From Chionoecetes opilio (taxonomy: Eukaryota; Arthropoda; Malacostraca; Decapoda; Majidae): a stretch of 64,000 nucleotides of DNA. The translations under genes were made by a program, and so were the position numbers. The notes below the pieces were generated by a model. It was not told where the DNA came from. It worked only from the letters and a program-made list of their open reading frames with translations, and made no database searches. Shown here piece by piece: positions 1 through 13,509 of the stretch. The stretch is from the NCBI GenBank assembly GCA_016584305.1, contig JACEEZ010012757.1, positions 27,501 to 91,500 on the forward strand, read 5' to 3'. The stretch's first letter is position 1. Every line of letters starts with the position of its first letter.

Positions 1-760
1 CGCGTTATTAATGGAGAGAAATTCACGAAAACGGATGAGAAATGGAGAGGTTGAGGAAAGACAGGAAAAAATGGGAAAATAAAGAGCTCGACATCCACTC
101 TAAAGAAAAAAACTTCTATAACGTCCAACCAAAATAACAAACCTGTAAGCAAAGAAAAGAAAATACTAATAAAAATAATTGACATCCAATCTAAATAATT
201 GACATATAACAAAAAAAAGGGAATATTGACATTAAACACAAATTTATATCCAAGCAAAGAAATCGACTTTTGAGTTTTTTTTAAATCCAAAATATTCAGC
301 AAAAAAAAAAAGATCCATATGTAACTAAAGAAATTTGACTTCCAAGTTCCAACCAAGAAAAGATGAAATACAAGTGTGAAACTAAATTTACTCGAAAATT
401 ACTTCAGATGACATTGCATATATGTAATTATTATATTATATCAAACTTCAGATTCATTATACGTACAAATGAAAAAATTACAACAATGGAAGAAATCACA
501 CAAGAATAAGTGTATTTCAGATTATACAAAAAACTATAACAAATATAACGCAGAAAAAAAATCACTCATACTAATACTTTCCACACAAAAAATAAGAAAA
601 AAATAAAGGAAAAAGGCGTATAGGGAGTATTTGTTATGTAGTTCGGTCAATATCAGGACAACAGAAGGACGAACATGAAAACCGTGAACAATGGCTGATA
701 ATAATAAACAAGAAGCCAAAAAACAGGGTCGGGTCGGCGCAATTTCCTGCCTTCAAAGCG
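1..760. other. AT-rich DNA, no gene seen
   Basis: The stretch is A-rich with many short homopolymers. I see no coding exon, RNA gene or repeat family in it. Confidence 0.6.
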
Positions 761-850
761 ACTCTTGGATTTCTTGTTGTGGGATCGAACCCTCTTGCCA
801 GGATATGGAGGTTCCGGCGCGGGGGGGGGAGAGAGAAAAGGTGACGGGTT

Positions 851-1540
<690 letters not shown>

Positions 1541-2520
1541 GATGTGTGTTGTTATGAGAGGTGCTATGTGTGCTTTTTCTTTTATCTTTAAGTGTCAAGT
1601 TGTAAGATTTTTCCACTATAAAAGGACGTAAGATTTAAGATTTTCAAGACTCGTCCTTTATTAGACGTACAGATTTAAAAAAAATTACTATAATCGGGCA
1701 TAAAGATTCAAGATTTTGTGTTCTAGTAACTGCTAGAAATACACAAGAAGTTATTCGAACCACTAATTACCTTTTGAATAACTTAATAGGTAGGTAATGT
1801 CAGTGTCTTGCTAATGTTCATACCACCGAGTCAGGCGGCCCTTTTTTCTTTGGTTTTCATAGATGAGCTTAACTACATCTAATTGAAATAAGATACGTAT
1901 ACCTCACTTTGTTTTTACATCACAAAGGACTGGTCGAGAGAAAAAAAAATGGAAGTAGCAAAAAGTCCGCTAGCTGTCAGTCCCTAAAAAGTAAGGGAAT
2001 ACATAGTAAGAACATAATAGAGATATAGTAATAGGGACAGTAAGAGGAGAGTAACAGAGACAGTAAGATAATAAAGAAAGGGAGTGCGGATCAATTTAGT
2101 TCAGAAGGTTCACTGATAAGGCTCGTTGGGGCAATAAAGCTGTTGTGTGGTAAAAGGCGAGCCACACGAGACACCATACCCTCACCATACATTTAATAGC
2201 GTTACCCAATACAAGAGAAAATATAGAAAAGAAGAAATTAATGCCGGTAAGAGAATAAAGATAGTGAAATATTGAAGAAGATTAAGTGTTTGTGATTCAC
2301 CCTGGCTGGTGCTGGAAGGGAGTGTTGGTCGCTGGTCCGGCGGGATTCGAAGTCTGGGCATGACTCAGTACTTCTCGCTTCTCATAGCTGACATCAGACC
2401 ACTATTTGCAGTGTTCCAGAATTGCTTGTCACTGTTTCAAGGTGTGATCGTAACCCGTGTTGTGTATTAAGACATCTATAATTGTTACCATTAGTTCAAC
2501 ATCAGTATCTCTAATGGGCC
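1541..2520. other. Non-repetitive spacer, no gene seen
   Basis: Mixed-composition DNA with stops in all frames. I see no exon or known repeat. Confidence 0.5.
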
Positions 2521-2524
2521 TGTA

Positions 2525-2625
2525 CTTTATTCTTGTTTTTTGTTTTTGCTCTAGTACTTAAGTTTACTCCTTGGCTTGTTCTTATTGCTTTGTTTTTTGT
2601 CTGTATGCCTCCGGGCGAGAATAAA

Positions 2626-2689
<64 letters not shown>

Positions 2690-2692
2690 CTC
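2525..2692 (+). mobile_element. LINE 3' tail ending in (ATT)n, copy 1
   Basis: The key block is GTATGCCTCCGGGCGA followed by ATAAAATT and an ATT run. The same block occurs at 9995-10118 (plus) and 16757-16836 (minus). A shared 3' end with a triplet tail is what a 5'-truncated non-LTR element looks like. No coding part is present. Confidence 0.7.
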
Positions 2693-3525
2693 CTTATTTA
2701 GCTGGTAACGATTGAACTATGCCGTATGAACTACGTATGAACTATTAATGTCGCTACTTTTTACTTGACTTCCTCTGTTTCAATCACTCACAGATATCGC
2801 AAATCATCTTGTATCATCTATATATATAATCTTAATATTGGAGGCTCAGTAGGATGGGTTTTGCTCACGTGAGAATTACCGTGACAAGTGTAGAGTATAC
2901 AATGTTTCTCCCATGAAGTACCTTGTAGCTGGTCTCAGGCGTCTCAAATAATGGTTCGAACAGATCAACCTTGGAGCCTCGCAGCGTATCATTACTCCCC
3001 TTTTTTATTGGCATTAAATCAAATCAGTACCATGAACCTTGTAGAATCGTGTAGGACGTAACTGATTATATATGATTGTAGTATTTATGATATGTTGTCG
3101 ATGGCGAAGAGTTCCTAGTATCATTACACTCACACTTTGCCCGCCTTAATAGAGATGGGATGAGGAGTTATTACACACTGTTGTTATTAATATATTTTCG
3201 TTGCGTTTTATTGCGGTTTCAAGTGAGTCTTTGTGGAAGTCGGGAAGTCGCGTCCCGCTGTTCCCGGCAGACAATTTTTAATACAGTGTCATCAACCCGG
3301 TGGCCGCGTGCCCGAACTCCCTGCCCAGTGCCCAGGCTACCAGGATACCTCTCATTATAGTGTTGTTATGGGCGTATTGCACATTGTAGTACGTGATTCA
3401 GAGTTTTGCAGGAAGGGAAGTGGCCATGCGTAAGACAGTTTTCTAACCTAGGTAGTGTTCATGATTCTTGCAAGTGTAGTAGTGATTAATAGTGTTGCAA
3501 GTAAACCAGTGACTAAGAATGTTGC
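2693..3525. other. Spacer, no supported gene
   Basis: Contains short open frames but no recognisable domain. A weak acceptor-like CCCGGCAG lies near 3270. Confidence 0.4.
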
Positions 3526-3612
3526 AAGACAATGATTATGAGTGTTGCATGTGAGATAAGACAATGATTATGAGTGTTGCATGTGAGATAAGACAATGAT
3601 TATGAGTGTTGC
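3526..3612. repeat. Short tandem repeat of about 31 bp
   Basis: The block GACAATGATTATGAGTGTTG is repeated three times, with decayed partial units to about 3660. Confidence 0.7.
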
Positions 3613-3691
3613 TAGCGAGATAGTGTTTAAGTGTTGCAAGATAGTGATTAAGACAATGTTTCAGGTAGTTATAAATACAATGTTGTTGCAG

Positions 3692-3802
3692 GTAGTGGCC
3701 GCCTGTACCTGGGTGTGGGCGGGGGGAGCACGGCAAGGCTCAGGAAGACATCAAGGGGCCTCCACCACTGACCCTCAACACCCCTGCCGCCTGGGACCAC
3801 GG
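3692..3802 (+). other. Possible orphan coding exon, gene unknown
   Basis: A GC-rich 111-bp block is bordered by an acceptor-like TGTTGTTGCAG and a consensus donor GTAAGT. It is open in the phase-0 frame, and 111 is a multiple of three. The 37-residue translation contains no domain I recognise, and no neighbouring exon could be linked to it. It may be a real exon of a plus-strand gene, a 5' UTR exon, or chance. Confidence 0.25.
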
Positions 3803-4197
3803 GTAAGTGCACCAGGCATGCCAAGTGGAAGGGTCTGGTTATGGGTGGTGATGTTGCCTCGAGTCTTCCTGCTTGATTGGGATCCTGGTGACTTTATTTG
3901 GTATATTCTGGGACTATGAAGAAAAAAAATGACATGTTGGCTGAAGGGAAATAACATTGGTATTCAGTACAGGTTTAATTTGCTCAGCATCGTCCTCCAT
4001 ACAGTAATGGTATCGTGTAGAACCCTTGTTGAAATGCTTGACGATCGTGTAGAAATAACAGATATGCATTTGAAAGTACTGAAATAATTTTGTATCATTG
4101 CCAGTCACATGAGGATTAAGTGTGAAAATCCCCTTCAATTTTCTTCTACTTTAATTGACATAGAACGAAGCCAAGTCCTCTCTTTACTATTGTATTT
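3803..4197. other. Spacer, no gene seen
   Basis: Mixed AT-rich DNA without a recognisable feature. Confidence 0.4.
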
Positions 4198-4303
4198 TGT
4201 GTGTGTGTGGGTGGGTGTGTGTGTGTGTGTGTGTGGGTGTGGGTGTGTGGGTGTGGTGTGGGTGTGGGTGTGTGTGTGTGTGTGTGTGTGCGTGTTTGTG
4301 TGT

Positions 4304-4336
<33 letters not shown>
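4198..4336. repeat. Imperfect (GT)n microsatellite
   Basis: GT run with frequent GGGT interruptions. The Cys-Val and His-Thr open frames over it are artefacts. Confidence 0.95.
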
Positions 4337-4539
4337 ATGGCACCTTGAGAACTGTGACCCAGAAAAGGAAAATATCAGGTCAACAACAAAGGTTTAGGTG
4401 TAAGGCGTCGACCTTACTGAACCTCAACACCCTTCATACAAAGAATAAAAGAAGTTCCTTATTTTTTACACACGTCTTACTGGAAAAAAAAATCGTGGTT
4501 CCTTATTCTTTTTTTTTTACACTTTTCCCGTAGTATGAA

Positions 4540-5260
4540 GGAATGATATATGTGGAGGGGGATTAATGGGGGGGAGGGCAGGATTTCGCCCCCTTCCTCC
4601 GCCCCTAAAATGGTCCTGGTTGTGAGTGATTTACTGAAACAAGCGTCAGAGGAGAGGAGGGAAAAGTGGGGGGAGGGGTGTGAGGGTAAAAGGGGGGGGA
4701 GGAGAGGCTTAAGAGGAATGTTGGAGGTGAGGGAGGGTGTGGAGGTAGAGAGAGAGAGGGGAAGGAGGGAGGAAGAGAGAGGGGAAGGGAGGGAGGGAGG
4801 GAGAGAAGGAGGAAAGGAGGGAGAGAGAGAGAGAGGAAGGGAGGGAGAGAGAGAGAGGGTTAGGGAGGAAGGGAGAGGGGAAGGGAGGGAGGAAGGGAAG
4901 GCAGCCATGACCGACGGTAAAATTTCCGGGTCAAAATTGAGTGTCAAGAGTGATGCTGAGGGGAAGGGGGAAGGGGGAAGGGGGAGAGGGGAAGGGGTGA
5001 AGGTAAGGGGAGATGATGAACCGTACTCAGGAAGGCGAGGGGAGGGTAAGGGGATGGAAGGGGAGTAAAGAATGAACTACCAGCAAGAGGAAGGGGGAAG
5101 GGAATAGAGGTTTTGGGAAGGGGAAGGAAAAGGGGAGATAACTTCATGAAGGGGGAGGGAGGGAAGGATGGAAGAGGGAGAGGAGGGTGAGAGTGAGGAG
5201 GGTGAGGGGAGAGGAAGGGGAAGGTGAGGGGAAGGGAAGGTCAAATACAGGATTAAACTA
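4540..5260. repeat. Long polypurine tract (GGGA/GGAAG-rich)
   Basis: About 700 bp of nearly pure A/G on the plus strand. It has no fixed unit, only GGGA, GGAA and GAGA motifs. A few mixed-base interruptions occur near 4600 and 4910-4960. Confidence 0.9.
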
Positions 5261-5553
5261 AGAAAATAACGAAACACAGGAAAAACATTTGAGAGAGAGA
5301 GACTTATTACTGACTGCCAACAAAGATTAATACCAACGAAAAGCAAGTCAAAAACATACAAGTAAACAGTCGCCCAATTGACGTAGCCCATGCTCGGTCT
5401 CTATAAACCTTGTGATGAGTAAGGAACTGTAAGTGAAGGAAGGTAAGTCTTGTTCACTGAGTGTTCTGTTGTGTGACGAGAAATCTAACCTCACCCACAC
5501 ACCCTGATCACAACAACATAGGAAACGCAATAACGAATCACGTCTATTTATAC

Positions 5554-5589
<36 letters not shown>

Positions 5590-5910
5590 GCGAGGCAACG
5601 AGGTTATAATGATGCCAAAAAATGTTTCTAATGAAGGTAATGGGTGAGGTGAATGTGAATGGCGGGGTCAGTATTAATGGGCCGCGGCAAGGGGGAGGCA
5701 GGCACGGGAGTGAATAACTCTATATAAATAACATGATTAATAATTTGGTATGAATGAGTGAATGAATTAATGGAAAGGTCGTATCATTGCAACACCAACT
5801 CATTATTGTGCGAAGAATTGCTTGATGAGAGAGAGTGCGAGAGAGTGAATGAATGAGAATGAGAGTGAGAGAGAGTGAGTGAGTGAATGAATGAGAGAGA
5901 GGATAAAAAA
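5261..5910. other. Spacer with short (GA)n, no gene seen
   Basis: Contains a 28-bp GA run near 5559 and a degenerate GAGAGTGA/GAATGA stretch at 5825-5900. Confidence 0.5.
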
Positions 5911-5919
5911 GTACGAATG

Positions 5920-5964
5920 GTGTGAACTCTCTCTCTCTTTTCTCTCTCTCCTCTCTAATGGTGT

Positions 5965-6034
<70 letters not shown>
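5920..6034. repeat. (CT)n microsatellite flanking the retroelement 5' end
   Basis: An interrupted, then pure CT run ends about 85 bp before the gag start codon. Confidence 0.95.
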
Positions 6035-6036
<2 letters not shown>

Positions 6037-6120
6037 CTCGCGCCTCGGTAGTTGGCGGACCTCCTTCCCGTCCTCTCCTCTCTCCGCTGTTAGTCGTGTG
6101 TGGTTGAGATTACTCCCACC

Positions 6121-7571
6121 ATGGCCACTGCGAAGAGGCGCCGCGAGGAACCTGACGACGACGGCTTAACCCTCGTACAGAGGGAGCGCTTCAGGGTGAA
6201 GAGGCCTCCCTCTCCACAGCAGAGTGGTGCCACGGCTTCGGAGCGAACTATCCCGGTATGGAGGATCGTCAAGCATGGCGATTTTCCTATATTATCAGCT
6301 TGTTCGGTGGTTAGAGAGCGAGCTCCAGCTCGCCCTCAAGGTGGATGTCTCCGTCTCCGGAGAGGTCCTTCTCCAGGGGGCGACTTGGGACGCCGCCGCC
6401 GCCCTCCAGGAAGTAGCTGACGGCCGACCACGGGGCATCGTGTTGGCACGGAGGGAACCCAGCAGGAGAGGTGTCCTCGTTGGATACCCCACTGGCCTCC
6501 ACCTGGACCCTGTATTGGAGCACCCGCTCGTCGAGACGGCGGTGCGGTGCTCATACAACGCGGGCCTTAAACGGCACCTCCCGACCCGGCAGGTTCAGCT
6601 GACGCTGCGGGGGCACGTCCCCGCCGCCGCCGCCCGCCTGCGGGGGCACGTCCCCGCCGCCGCCGCCCGCCTGCGGGGGCACGTCCCGCCAGCTTGGCTG
6701 CTTCGGGACTTTCGCGGTGCGCAGGTTCATCCAGGAACCCGTCCGCTGCTACCGCTGCCAGGCGTTTGGGTACTACCAGCACCAATATCAGCGGCGGCAG
6801 CAGCTGTGTGGTGTGTGCAGTGGGGAGCACGCTTCACGGGACTGTGTCCGCCGCCTACGAGACGGTGGAGAGTGGCCCGTAGCTCGGTGCCCCAACTGCG
6901 GTGCCAGGCATCACGCCTGGAACCGCCGCTGCCCTGCCCGGCTCCGGCAGATTCCTGGGTCCACGGTACTTCGCCAGCTGCAGTGGAAGGAGGCTCCCTT
7001 GCTTCCACCTCGGTCTGCACCCCAGCCCCCCGTTCCACGGACTGAAGACACCGCCCGTCTGAAGACGAAGACGAAGACCCGACGGCCCCGCCGCAGGAGG
7101 AGGAAGAAGAGGCCCCGACGTGTCCCTCTGTTGTCCCCTGTGGGGGATATGGATGTGGACGCCCAGGCCCCCGTGATGCCGCAGGACCCGGCCCCCTTGG
7201 AGATGGCGGCCATTGGCGGGGTGTTGCAGCCTGCTGTGGCCCCCCGCCATGACGCCGCGATCCAATGCAGGCCGCTTACCTCTCTGGTCGAGAATGGGAC
7301 GCAGATGACTGGCCGGCTCTATACCGTCAAGGTGAACGCCCTACTCGCACTGCTTGGGACGTACGAGTTCCTGGTCAGCCAGGAGAGTGTGGTGGTTCGA
7401 TCCCGTATCTCGCACCAGCCAGCCTTTTCGTACGTGCAGCAGGCGCTACGTGCGGGCCGTGGGCCTGGCGTGCGCCTGCCCACTGAGAGGCCGATTGCCA
7501 TGCCGGTCTTCCGTCACCACCGTGAGGAAGGTGATTGGGTGAGCTACGGGCCCACCGCCGGGAAACAATGA
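6121..7571 (+). pseudogene. Retrotransposon ORF1/gag-like protein with zinc knuckles, two frameshifts
   Basis: The start ATG sits in a strong context (CCCACCATGG) after the 5' leader. Homology runs through three frames, with breaks near 6285 (next to a TTTT run) and near 6690. An Arg-rich N-terminus with REEPDDDG comes first. It is followed by a segment containing GVLVGYPTGLHLDP, typical of nucleic-acid-binding proteins of jockey/I/R1-type elements. Next come zinc knuckles. The first (CYRC) has lost its His and last Cys. The second (CGVC...H...C) is intact C-x2-C-x3-H-x4-C. The third (CPNC...HH...C) is present. A Lys/Arg-rich stretch (about 7055-7125) and an unknown C-terminal region follow. 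The protein would bind element RNA. A 33-bp in-frame triplication (6604-6690) encodes RGHVPAAAARL repeats. Confidence 0.75.
6604..6692 (+). repeat. 33-bp tandem triplication inside gag
   Basis: Three units of CTGCGGGGGCACGTCCC plus GCC triplets encode three copies of an 11-residue peptide. The third unit is shortened at the frame break. Confidence 0.85.
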
Positions 7572-7694
7572 CTGTATCTATGTTTATTTGCTCTTTGGTC
7601 ATCTACTATTTATTGCATGTGTTTCTTTCCATTTCCTATGCTCGTTGCTGTATTTGTCTGCCTGACGCCTGTGGCGTAATGAATTAATAAAAAC

Positions 7695-7819
<125 letters not shown>

Positions 7820-7892
7820 AAATATAAAATATGGTCGATTTTTTTAAGGGAAGAAACTGATGATAGTAATAATATAAATAATAATAAGGGTG

Positions 7893-7893
<1 letters not shown>

Positions 7894-7960
<67 letters not shown>
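7894..7960. repeat. (AC)n microsatellite
   Basis: Pure AC run. Confidence 0.95.
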
Positions 7961-8189
7961 CCCCATATGTAAGGAATTAACAGCATGGGGGTGAAGTAAG
8001 AGAGGGTGTGGGTGGGGCCCGAACACCCGCGCCTCCCCTCCCCCCTTCCCTATCGCCCCTCCCCCCCACCAGCCTGTGCAGCAGTGATAGGGCGGGGTAG
8101 GTGTGTGTGTGTGGTGTGTGTGTGAAAGGAAAATATAACTATTGTTTGGCTCATAAAGAGTAGCTATATATGTGTGTGTGTGTAATTTT

Positions 8190-8194
<5 letters not shown>

Positions 8195-8262
<68 letters not shown>
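8195..8262. repeat. (CT)n microsatellite
   Basis: Pure CT run followed by GT-rich runs at 8410-8458. Confidence 0.95.
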
Positions 8263-8264
<2 letters not shown>

Positions 8265-8459
8265 CTCGTTTTTTTTAGGTTTTTGTTTATTCACATAGAA
8301 AGTAATTTACAGTTTGTTGGTTTTTTACTTGTGTGTTCAAACAAGTATTTCATTTTTGGAGCATTGTATCGTATGGTGTTGTGTTTGTGTATTTATTGAT
8401 CATATCTCGGTGTGTGTGTGTGTGTGTCTGTGTGTGTGTGTGTGTCTGTGTGTGTGTGG

Positions 8460-8940
8460 CGATGCACTATATCTTGACGCTTTTAATTTTGCCGTTCGAT
8501 TTTGTTTACTCTTTTTTTCGCTTGTTGGTTTCAGTGTTTGGATGTCCGGGAAAACCTCGGCTGTCTGGTACATGTCTGGTGCATACTTGTAGTCTTTCAT
8601 GATGGATTTTAACACTATATTAGATTTTGTGCTTCAGTTTGGCAGAAATAAACGTAATACAGTGACTTAGCGACGCCGTATATCGCCTCGCCGCCTTCCT
8701 GTCTGTAGTGGTTCGCGGCCGTCGCTTCGAATTAGTGTTTCATGACGCGCCTGTTGTGTGCCTTCCTTCTCCATTCAGTGTCTCGTCCTTATTGAAATAG
8801 TTTGATAATGGTCGGACACTAAATAGCTTATAATAGTTTGATATTAAATTTTAAGTATGATTAAATATTTAAAAAACTGTAATATAGCTCGAAGTAATTA
8901 TTGCTGAAACTCTTATGTAAAAATATATTGTGATTCTTGG
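8460..8940. other. Spacer, no gene seen
   Basis: Mixed-composition DNA without a recognisable exon. Confidence 0.4.
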
Positions 8941-8943
8941 AAG

Positions 8944-9178
8944 TAAGAGAGAGACAGAGACAGAGAGAGAGAGACAGAAAGAGACAGAGAGAGACAGAAA
9001 GAAAGGGAGACAGAGACAGAAAGAGACAGAGAGACAGAGAGAGACAGAGAGAGAGAGACAGAAAGAGACAGAGAGACAGAAAGAAAGGGAGACAGAGACA
9101 GAAAGAGACAGAGACAGAGAGAGACAGAAAGAAAGGGAGACAGAGACAGAAAGAGACAGAGAGACAGAGACAGAGAAA
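8944..9178. repeat. GACAGA/GAAAG-type purine repeat
   Basis: Degenerate tandem repeats of GACAGA, GAGA and GAAAGG, including a larger unit around AGAAAGAAAGGGAGACAGAG present three times. Confidence 0.9.
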
Positions 9179-9385
9179 GAATTAAACTAAAATATGAATA
9201 GAAAAATAAGTTTCATTTCAGATCAAGTTGTAGAAAAAAAATAAAAAAAATATCAAATGAGAAGCTGATCAACAATGTGACGTATGATGAACAACTACGT
9301 GAAGAAATATAAAGCTGAATAAAAAATACACTTGCAAATGTACATAGAAATTATTGAATGACGTGAAAATACACTTTATCAATTG

Positions 9386-9388
<3 letters not shown>

Positions 9389-9448
<60 letters not shown>

Positions 9449-9484
9449 GCCCGCCCACCGCCCGCCCACCCACCCACCCACCCA

Positions 9485-9520
<36 letters not shown>

Positions 9521-9565
9521 CCCACCCACCCACCCACCCACCCACCCACCCACCCACCCACCCAC
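9389..9565. repeat. Compound (AC)n-(CACG)n-(CACC)n microsatellite
   Basis: An AC run changes into CACG and then CACC tetranucleotide runs. This looks like stepwise replacement of one tandem motif by another. Confidence 0.95.
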
Positions 9566-9847
9566 AAGTGATGATAACAGTGATAATAATAATAGGACTA
9601 AAAATAATAGTAACATTTATGAAAGTGATAACGATAATAATGATAAAGTGGTGAAGATTTTGTTTTTACCTCCAACACCAATCATGTAGTCGACTCGTAT
9701 TACTTCACGTCATCACCAGGTATATAGTGAACACCTTACACCAGCCCATCACCAGGCACTTCGCACAGGTGTCCATGTATGTATACCTTATGTACTCTAT
9801 GCACTTTGATACTATGTCCCCAAATGTGCCTATGTTTATTTTATATT

Positions 9848-9979
<132 letters not shown>

Positions 9980-9994
9980 TTTATATTTATTATG

Positions 9995-10118
9995 TTTGTT
10001 TGTTTTTTGCTCCAGTACTTAAGCTAATCTTTGTCGCGTTGTTGTTGCTTTTTATTTTTGCCTGTATGCCTCCGGGCGATAATAAAATCATTATTATTAT
10101 TATTATTATTATTACTTC
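9995..10118 (+). mobile_element. LINE 3' tail ending in (ATT)n, copy 2
   Basis: Same 3' block as at 2525-2692 (GTATGCCTCCGGGCGA, ATAAAAT, ATT run), here preceded by CCAGTACTTAAGCT. Confidence 0.7.
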
Positions 10119-10324
10119 ACGGCGTCGTAGGCTTTCCACAACATCCCTAGTGCAGGCCGAGTCACCAAGCATTGGCGGCGATCACAACATCTCATCAACA
10201 TCTTCGAGTCATAACACATCACGTTGTTGAGGAGGATTTTTCGGCACGGGAAACTCGAGGCGCGGGTATAGGCGAGCGTGGGCGCGGCGGGGGAAGGGTT
10301 GCCCGGCGATGCTCAGGTGGGTAA

Positions 10325-10664
10325 TGAGAGAGAGAGCGAGAGCGAGAGGGGGGGAGGGGAGAGAGAGAGAGAGGGGGGCAAGAGAGAGAGACCGGAAGAG
10401 ACAAGAGACAGAAAAACAGAAAGAAAGAGACAGACAGACAGAAAGAGACAGAGACAGAAAGAAGAATGAGAGAGAAAGAGATAGAGAGACAGACATAAAA
10501 AGACACAGAGAAAAAGAAAGACGGAGAGAGAGAGAGAGAAGAGAGAGGAATGTAAAATTCATATGGTTATTTTTTGTCACCAGGACGAGGCAGAAGGTGT
10601 GAAAAATTTGTTTACGTAAAAAAGTAGAATTATTTGACGGTGTACTTGTTATGACGGCGAGGAT

Positions 10665-10717
<53 letters not shown>

Positions 10718-10851
10718 AGACAAGAGAAAAGAGAGCTAGAGAAGAAGGGAGAGACAAAAAGACAAAGAGGAGAGAGAGAGAGAGAGAGAGAAAGGAGAGA
10801 GGAGAGAGACAGAAAAAGAGAGCTAGAGAAGAAGGAGAGACAGAAAAAAGA

Positions 10852-10906
<55 letters not shown>

Positions 10907-11019
10907 AGAGAGAGAAGCTGGTGATATCGAAAGAGAATTCAAAGACCGGGGAAGTAAGAATAAAAGAGAGAGAGCGAGAGCGAGAGCGAGAGAGAGAGAG
11001 AGAGAGAGAGAAGAGAGAG

Positions 11020-11055
<36 letters not shown>

Positions 11056-11065
11056 GAGCAATGAG
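10325..11065. repeat. Polypurine (GA)n/(GACA)n tract
   Basis: Several GA microsatellites are separated by degenerate A/G sequence. A duplicated AGAGCTAGAGAAGAAGG block occurs near 10732 and 10819. Confidence 0.9.
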
Positions 11066-11199
11066 TCAGCGAGGCGTCTCTATTAGGGCGTGAATTACCA
11101 CTGGATAATGAATGTGCAAACTTTAGGCCTGAGGAGCCGTGATAAATGGCGGGAATAAAGTGCGAGAAAAATTGATATTTGTCATTAATCTGGACCGTG

Positions 11200-11735
11200 C
11201 GTGGAGGAGGAGGAGGAGGAAGGAGGAGAGAATGGAGAGGAGGAGGGAGGGTGAGAGGAGGAGGAGGTAGGAGGAGGAGGAGGGAGGGAGGGAGGGTGAA
11301 GGAGGAGGAGGAAGAGAAATAGGAAGAGGAGGGTAGTGAGGATAGAGTTCGCAAGAGGAGGAGGAGGAGGAGAAGGAAGAAGGCATAATGAGGGTTGAGT
11401 TTGAGGATAAGGAAGGAAGTAAGGGTATAGTAAGTAGCCTATGTAAGGTAAATAAGGTATATAGTACGGGTAGATTTAGCAGGAGGAAGAGGAGAAAGGT
11501 AGGGTGGAGTTTGTAGGAGGAGCAGAAGGAGGAAGGAAGGGTGGAGTTTGTAGGAGGAGCAAAAGGAGGAAGGTAGGGTGGAGTGTGTAGGAAGAGGAAG
11601 AAGAAAAGGTGGAGGAGGAGGCAGAGGTGATAGTGAAAGAACAGATGGAGGAAGAAGCTCGGGGAAGAAGGAAAATAAGGAACAGGAAGAGAAGTGAAGA
11701 GGAAGAGACGAAGGAGACAGCAAAAAGGAACAGAC
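11200..11735. repeat. GGA-rich polypurine tract with short tandem units
   Basis: AGGAGG-type sequence. It includes two near-copies of a block with GGTGGAGTTTGTAGGAGGAG (about 11505-11560). Confidence 0.85.
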
Positions 11736-11879
11736 TTTTTGGTTGGAACGAGGATGTTTGTTGACATTATAAAAACGACACAGCCTAACGAGTAGAGAAG
11801 TTGTTAGTGGTCAAGGAAAGTGTGCAGGAAAAGTAATGAAAAGGAGAAAATATGAAAAAGAAAACTAACACATTGATTA

Positions 11880-12120
11880 TACGTGTCTTATATAGAGCGT
11901 CTTGGAGTGGTGAGCTCGATGTCCTGAGTTCGAATCCTGCCGGTTGTAACTCTTTCGACCTTTTTGAATGCGGTCGACAAGAGATTGGTAGGTGAGCAGA
12001 AGGTCCCGAGTTCAAGTCCCACCAAGGAGCAACTGTCAAATCCATCGTCGAGTGGCCGAAGAAACCCGCATGTAGCATACCTGTTCTTCAGACTGTTCTT
12101 CATTATACCAATACTACTAA
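11880..12120 (+). mobile_element. tRNA-derived SINE, Leu-like family, degenerate
   Basis: Two B-box-like motifs (GAGTTCGAATCCTGCC near 11928, GAGTTCAAGTCCCACC near 12008) are followed by a tail with CGTCGAGTGGCC. That tail also occurs in the SINE at 39795-39925. I read this as a dimeric or stacked SINE rather than tRNA genes, because no cloverleaf can be completed. Confidence 0.5.
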
Positions 12121-12985
12121 AAGCTAGTATGACAGTGGCTGGTTAGCTAACGTAAGTGTTAATAATTGTTTAAGCGTTTATTTAGTTGGTGAAATATGTC
12201 AACAGTAATACTTTCTGCAACATACGTGGGAAGACTGATCTAAAATGTTCACGATGCGATGGAAGGAAAAGTTAATACGGTTGATATGGGTGATATGGTT
12301 AATAGTAAAAGTTGTGGTTTATATGCTTTTGATTTGAGCAGTTTACCCACAGTCTTGGCTGAGTTATTCCTGGCGTCGTTAGGTCGGTCGTCCGTGTGAT
12401 TGTGGTCCTCGGTAATGACGTCAAATATTGGCACCAGATCGCCCGCCACGTCACCTCAGGCGCCGTGTGGACCAGACAAACACGGGGAGGCTTTGAGGCT
12501 TTGAGGCTTTCTTCGCATGGAATGTTTCGAAATCTAGGAATAGTTTTAGATATTCTATGTTGTATTTACCAGTATATCTATATCTTTTTTATAGTAAAGG
12601 GCACCAACATTTTACGTAGGCAAATATTTAAGATGTGGGCGTATAAGTGAATCATTATCCCTGGATGACTTGCTTGGACTTATGTTTGAAGATTTTGCCG
12701 ATGATGTATATTTATCAGCATCTTTTTACCACCTCCATACGTTTCTGTTTTGGTTTTAGGTCACTGAAAATTATGACGCCAAAATCTATTTCAAGGTAAC
12801 TTTAGAGAGTCGAAAACCATTCATTGAACAGCCAACTTGATTGTTGTCAATTTAATTAAAGATTTTTATATCACTTCTTGTGGTAACTTTTACTTTCCAA
12901 TTTCCTGTCCGTGGCAAACACTGACATTCTATTGGTGAGGCACCGTCGGTATCGTTAAATGTATATGAAAAAATAACGCGGGCCT
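12121..12985. other. Spacer, no gene seen
   Basis: Mixed AT-rich DNA without a supported feature. Confidence 0.4.
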
Positions 12986-12989
12986 AAGT

Positions 12990-13142
12990 GGGTAGTAGTG
13001 TAGTAGTAGTGGTCATAGTAGTAGTGGTCATAGTAGTCGTGGTCATAGTAGTCGTGGTCATAGTAGTCGTGGTCATAGTAGTCGTGGTCATAGTAGTCGT
13101 GGTCATAGTAGTCGTGGTCATAGTAGTCGTGGTAATAATAGT
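12990..13142. repeat. 15-bp tandem repeat
   Basis: Unit GTCATAGTAGTCGTG, about nine copies, homogeneous in the middle and variant at the edges. Confidence 0.9.
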
Positions 13143-13509
13143 GGAGTCATTATTGACACCACTAATAACATCTCGATATACTTGTATGACAACTCGCTGC
13201 TACCGTCCGCGATGCAGCCATGTGTGGTGATTCCCGTGACAGCATGGGTGTGTGTCTTACTGAGTAGTCTGCTATGCTAAACCCTCTCTGAAAGTCACGA
13301 TGAATGAGGAGGAGGAGGAATATAACTAATGAAGGAGGAAGAATAACAAGATCGATGGAAACTGAAGAGGCGGTGAGGGAGAAGAAAAGGGAAGAGGAGG
13401 AAGATGTGTCGGGGTAGGAGTAGACATACACAGGAAGGTGTACGTAAAACCCGAGACCCTTACGGATGTGTGGCGCCGGTGTCCAGGGAGGTACAGAGGC
13501 AGGTAAACC

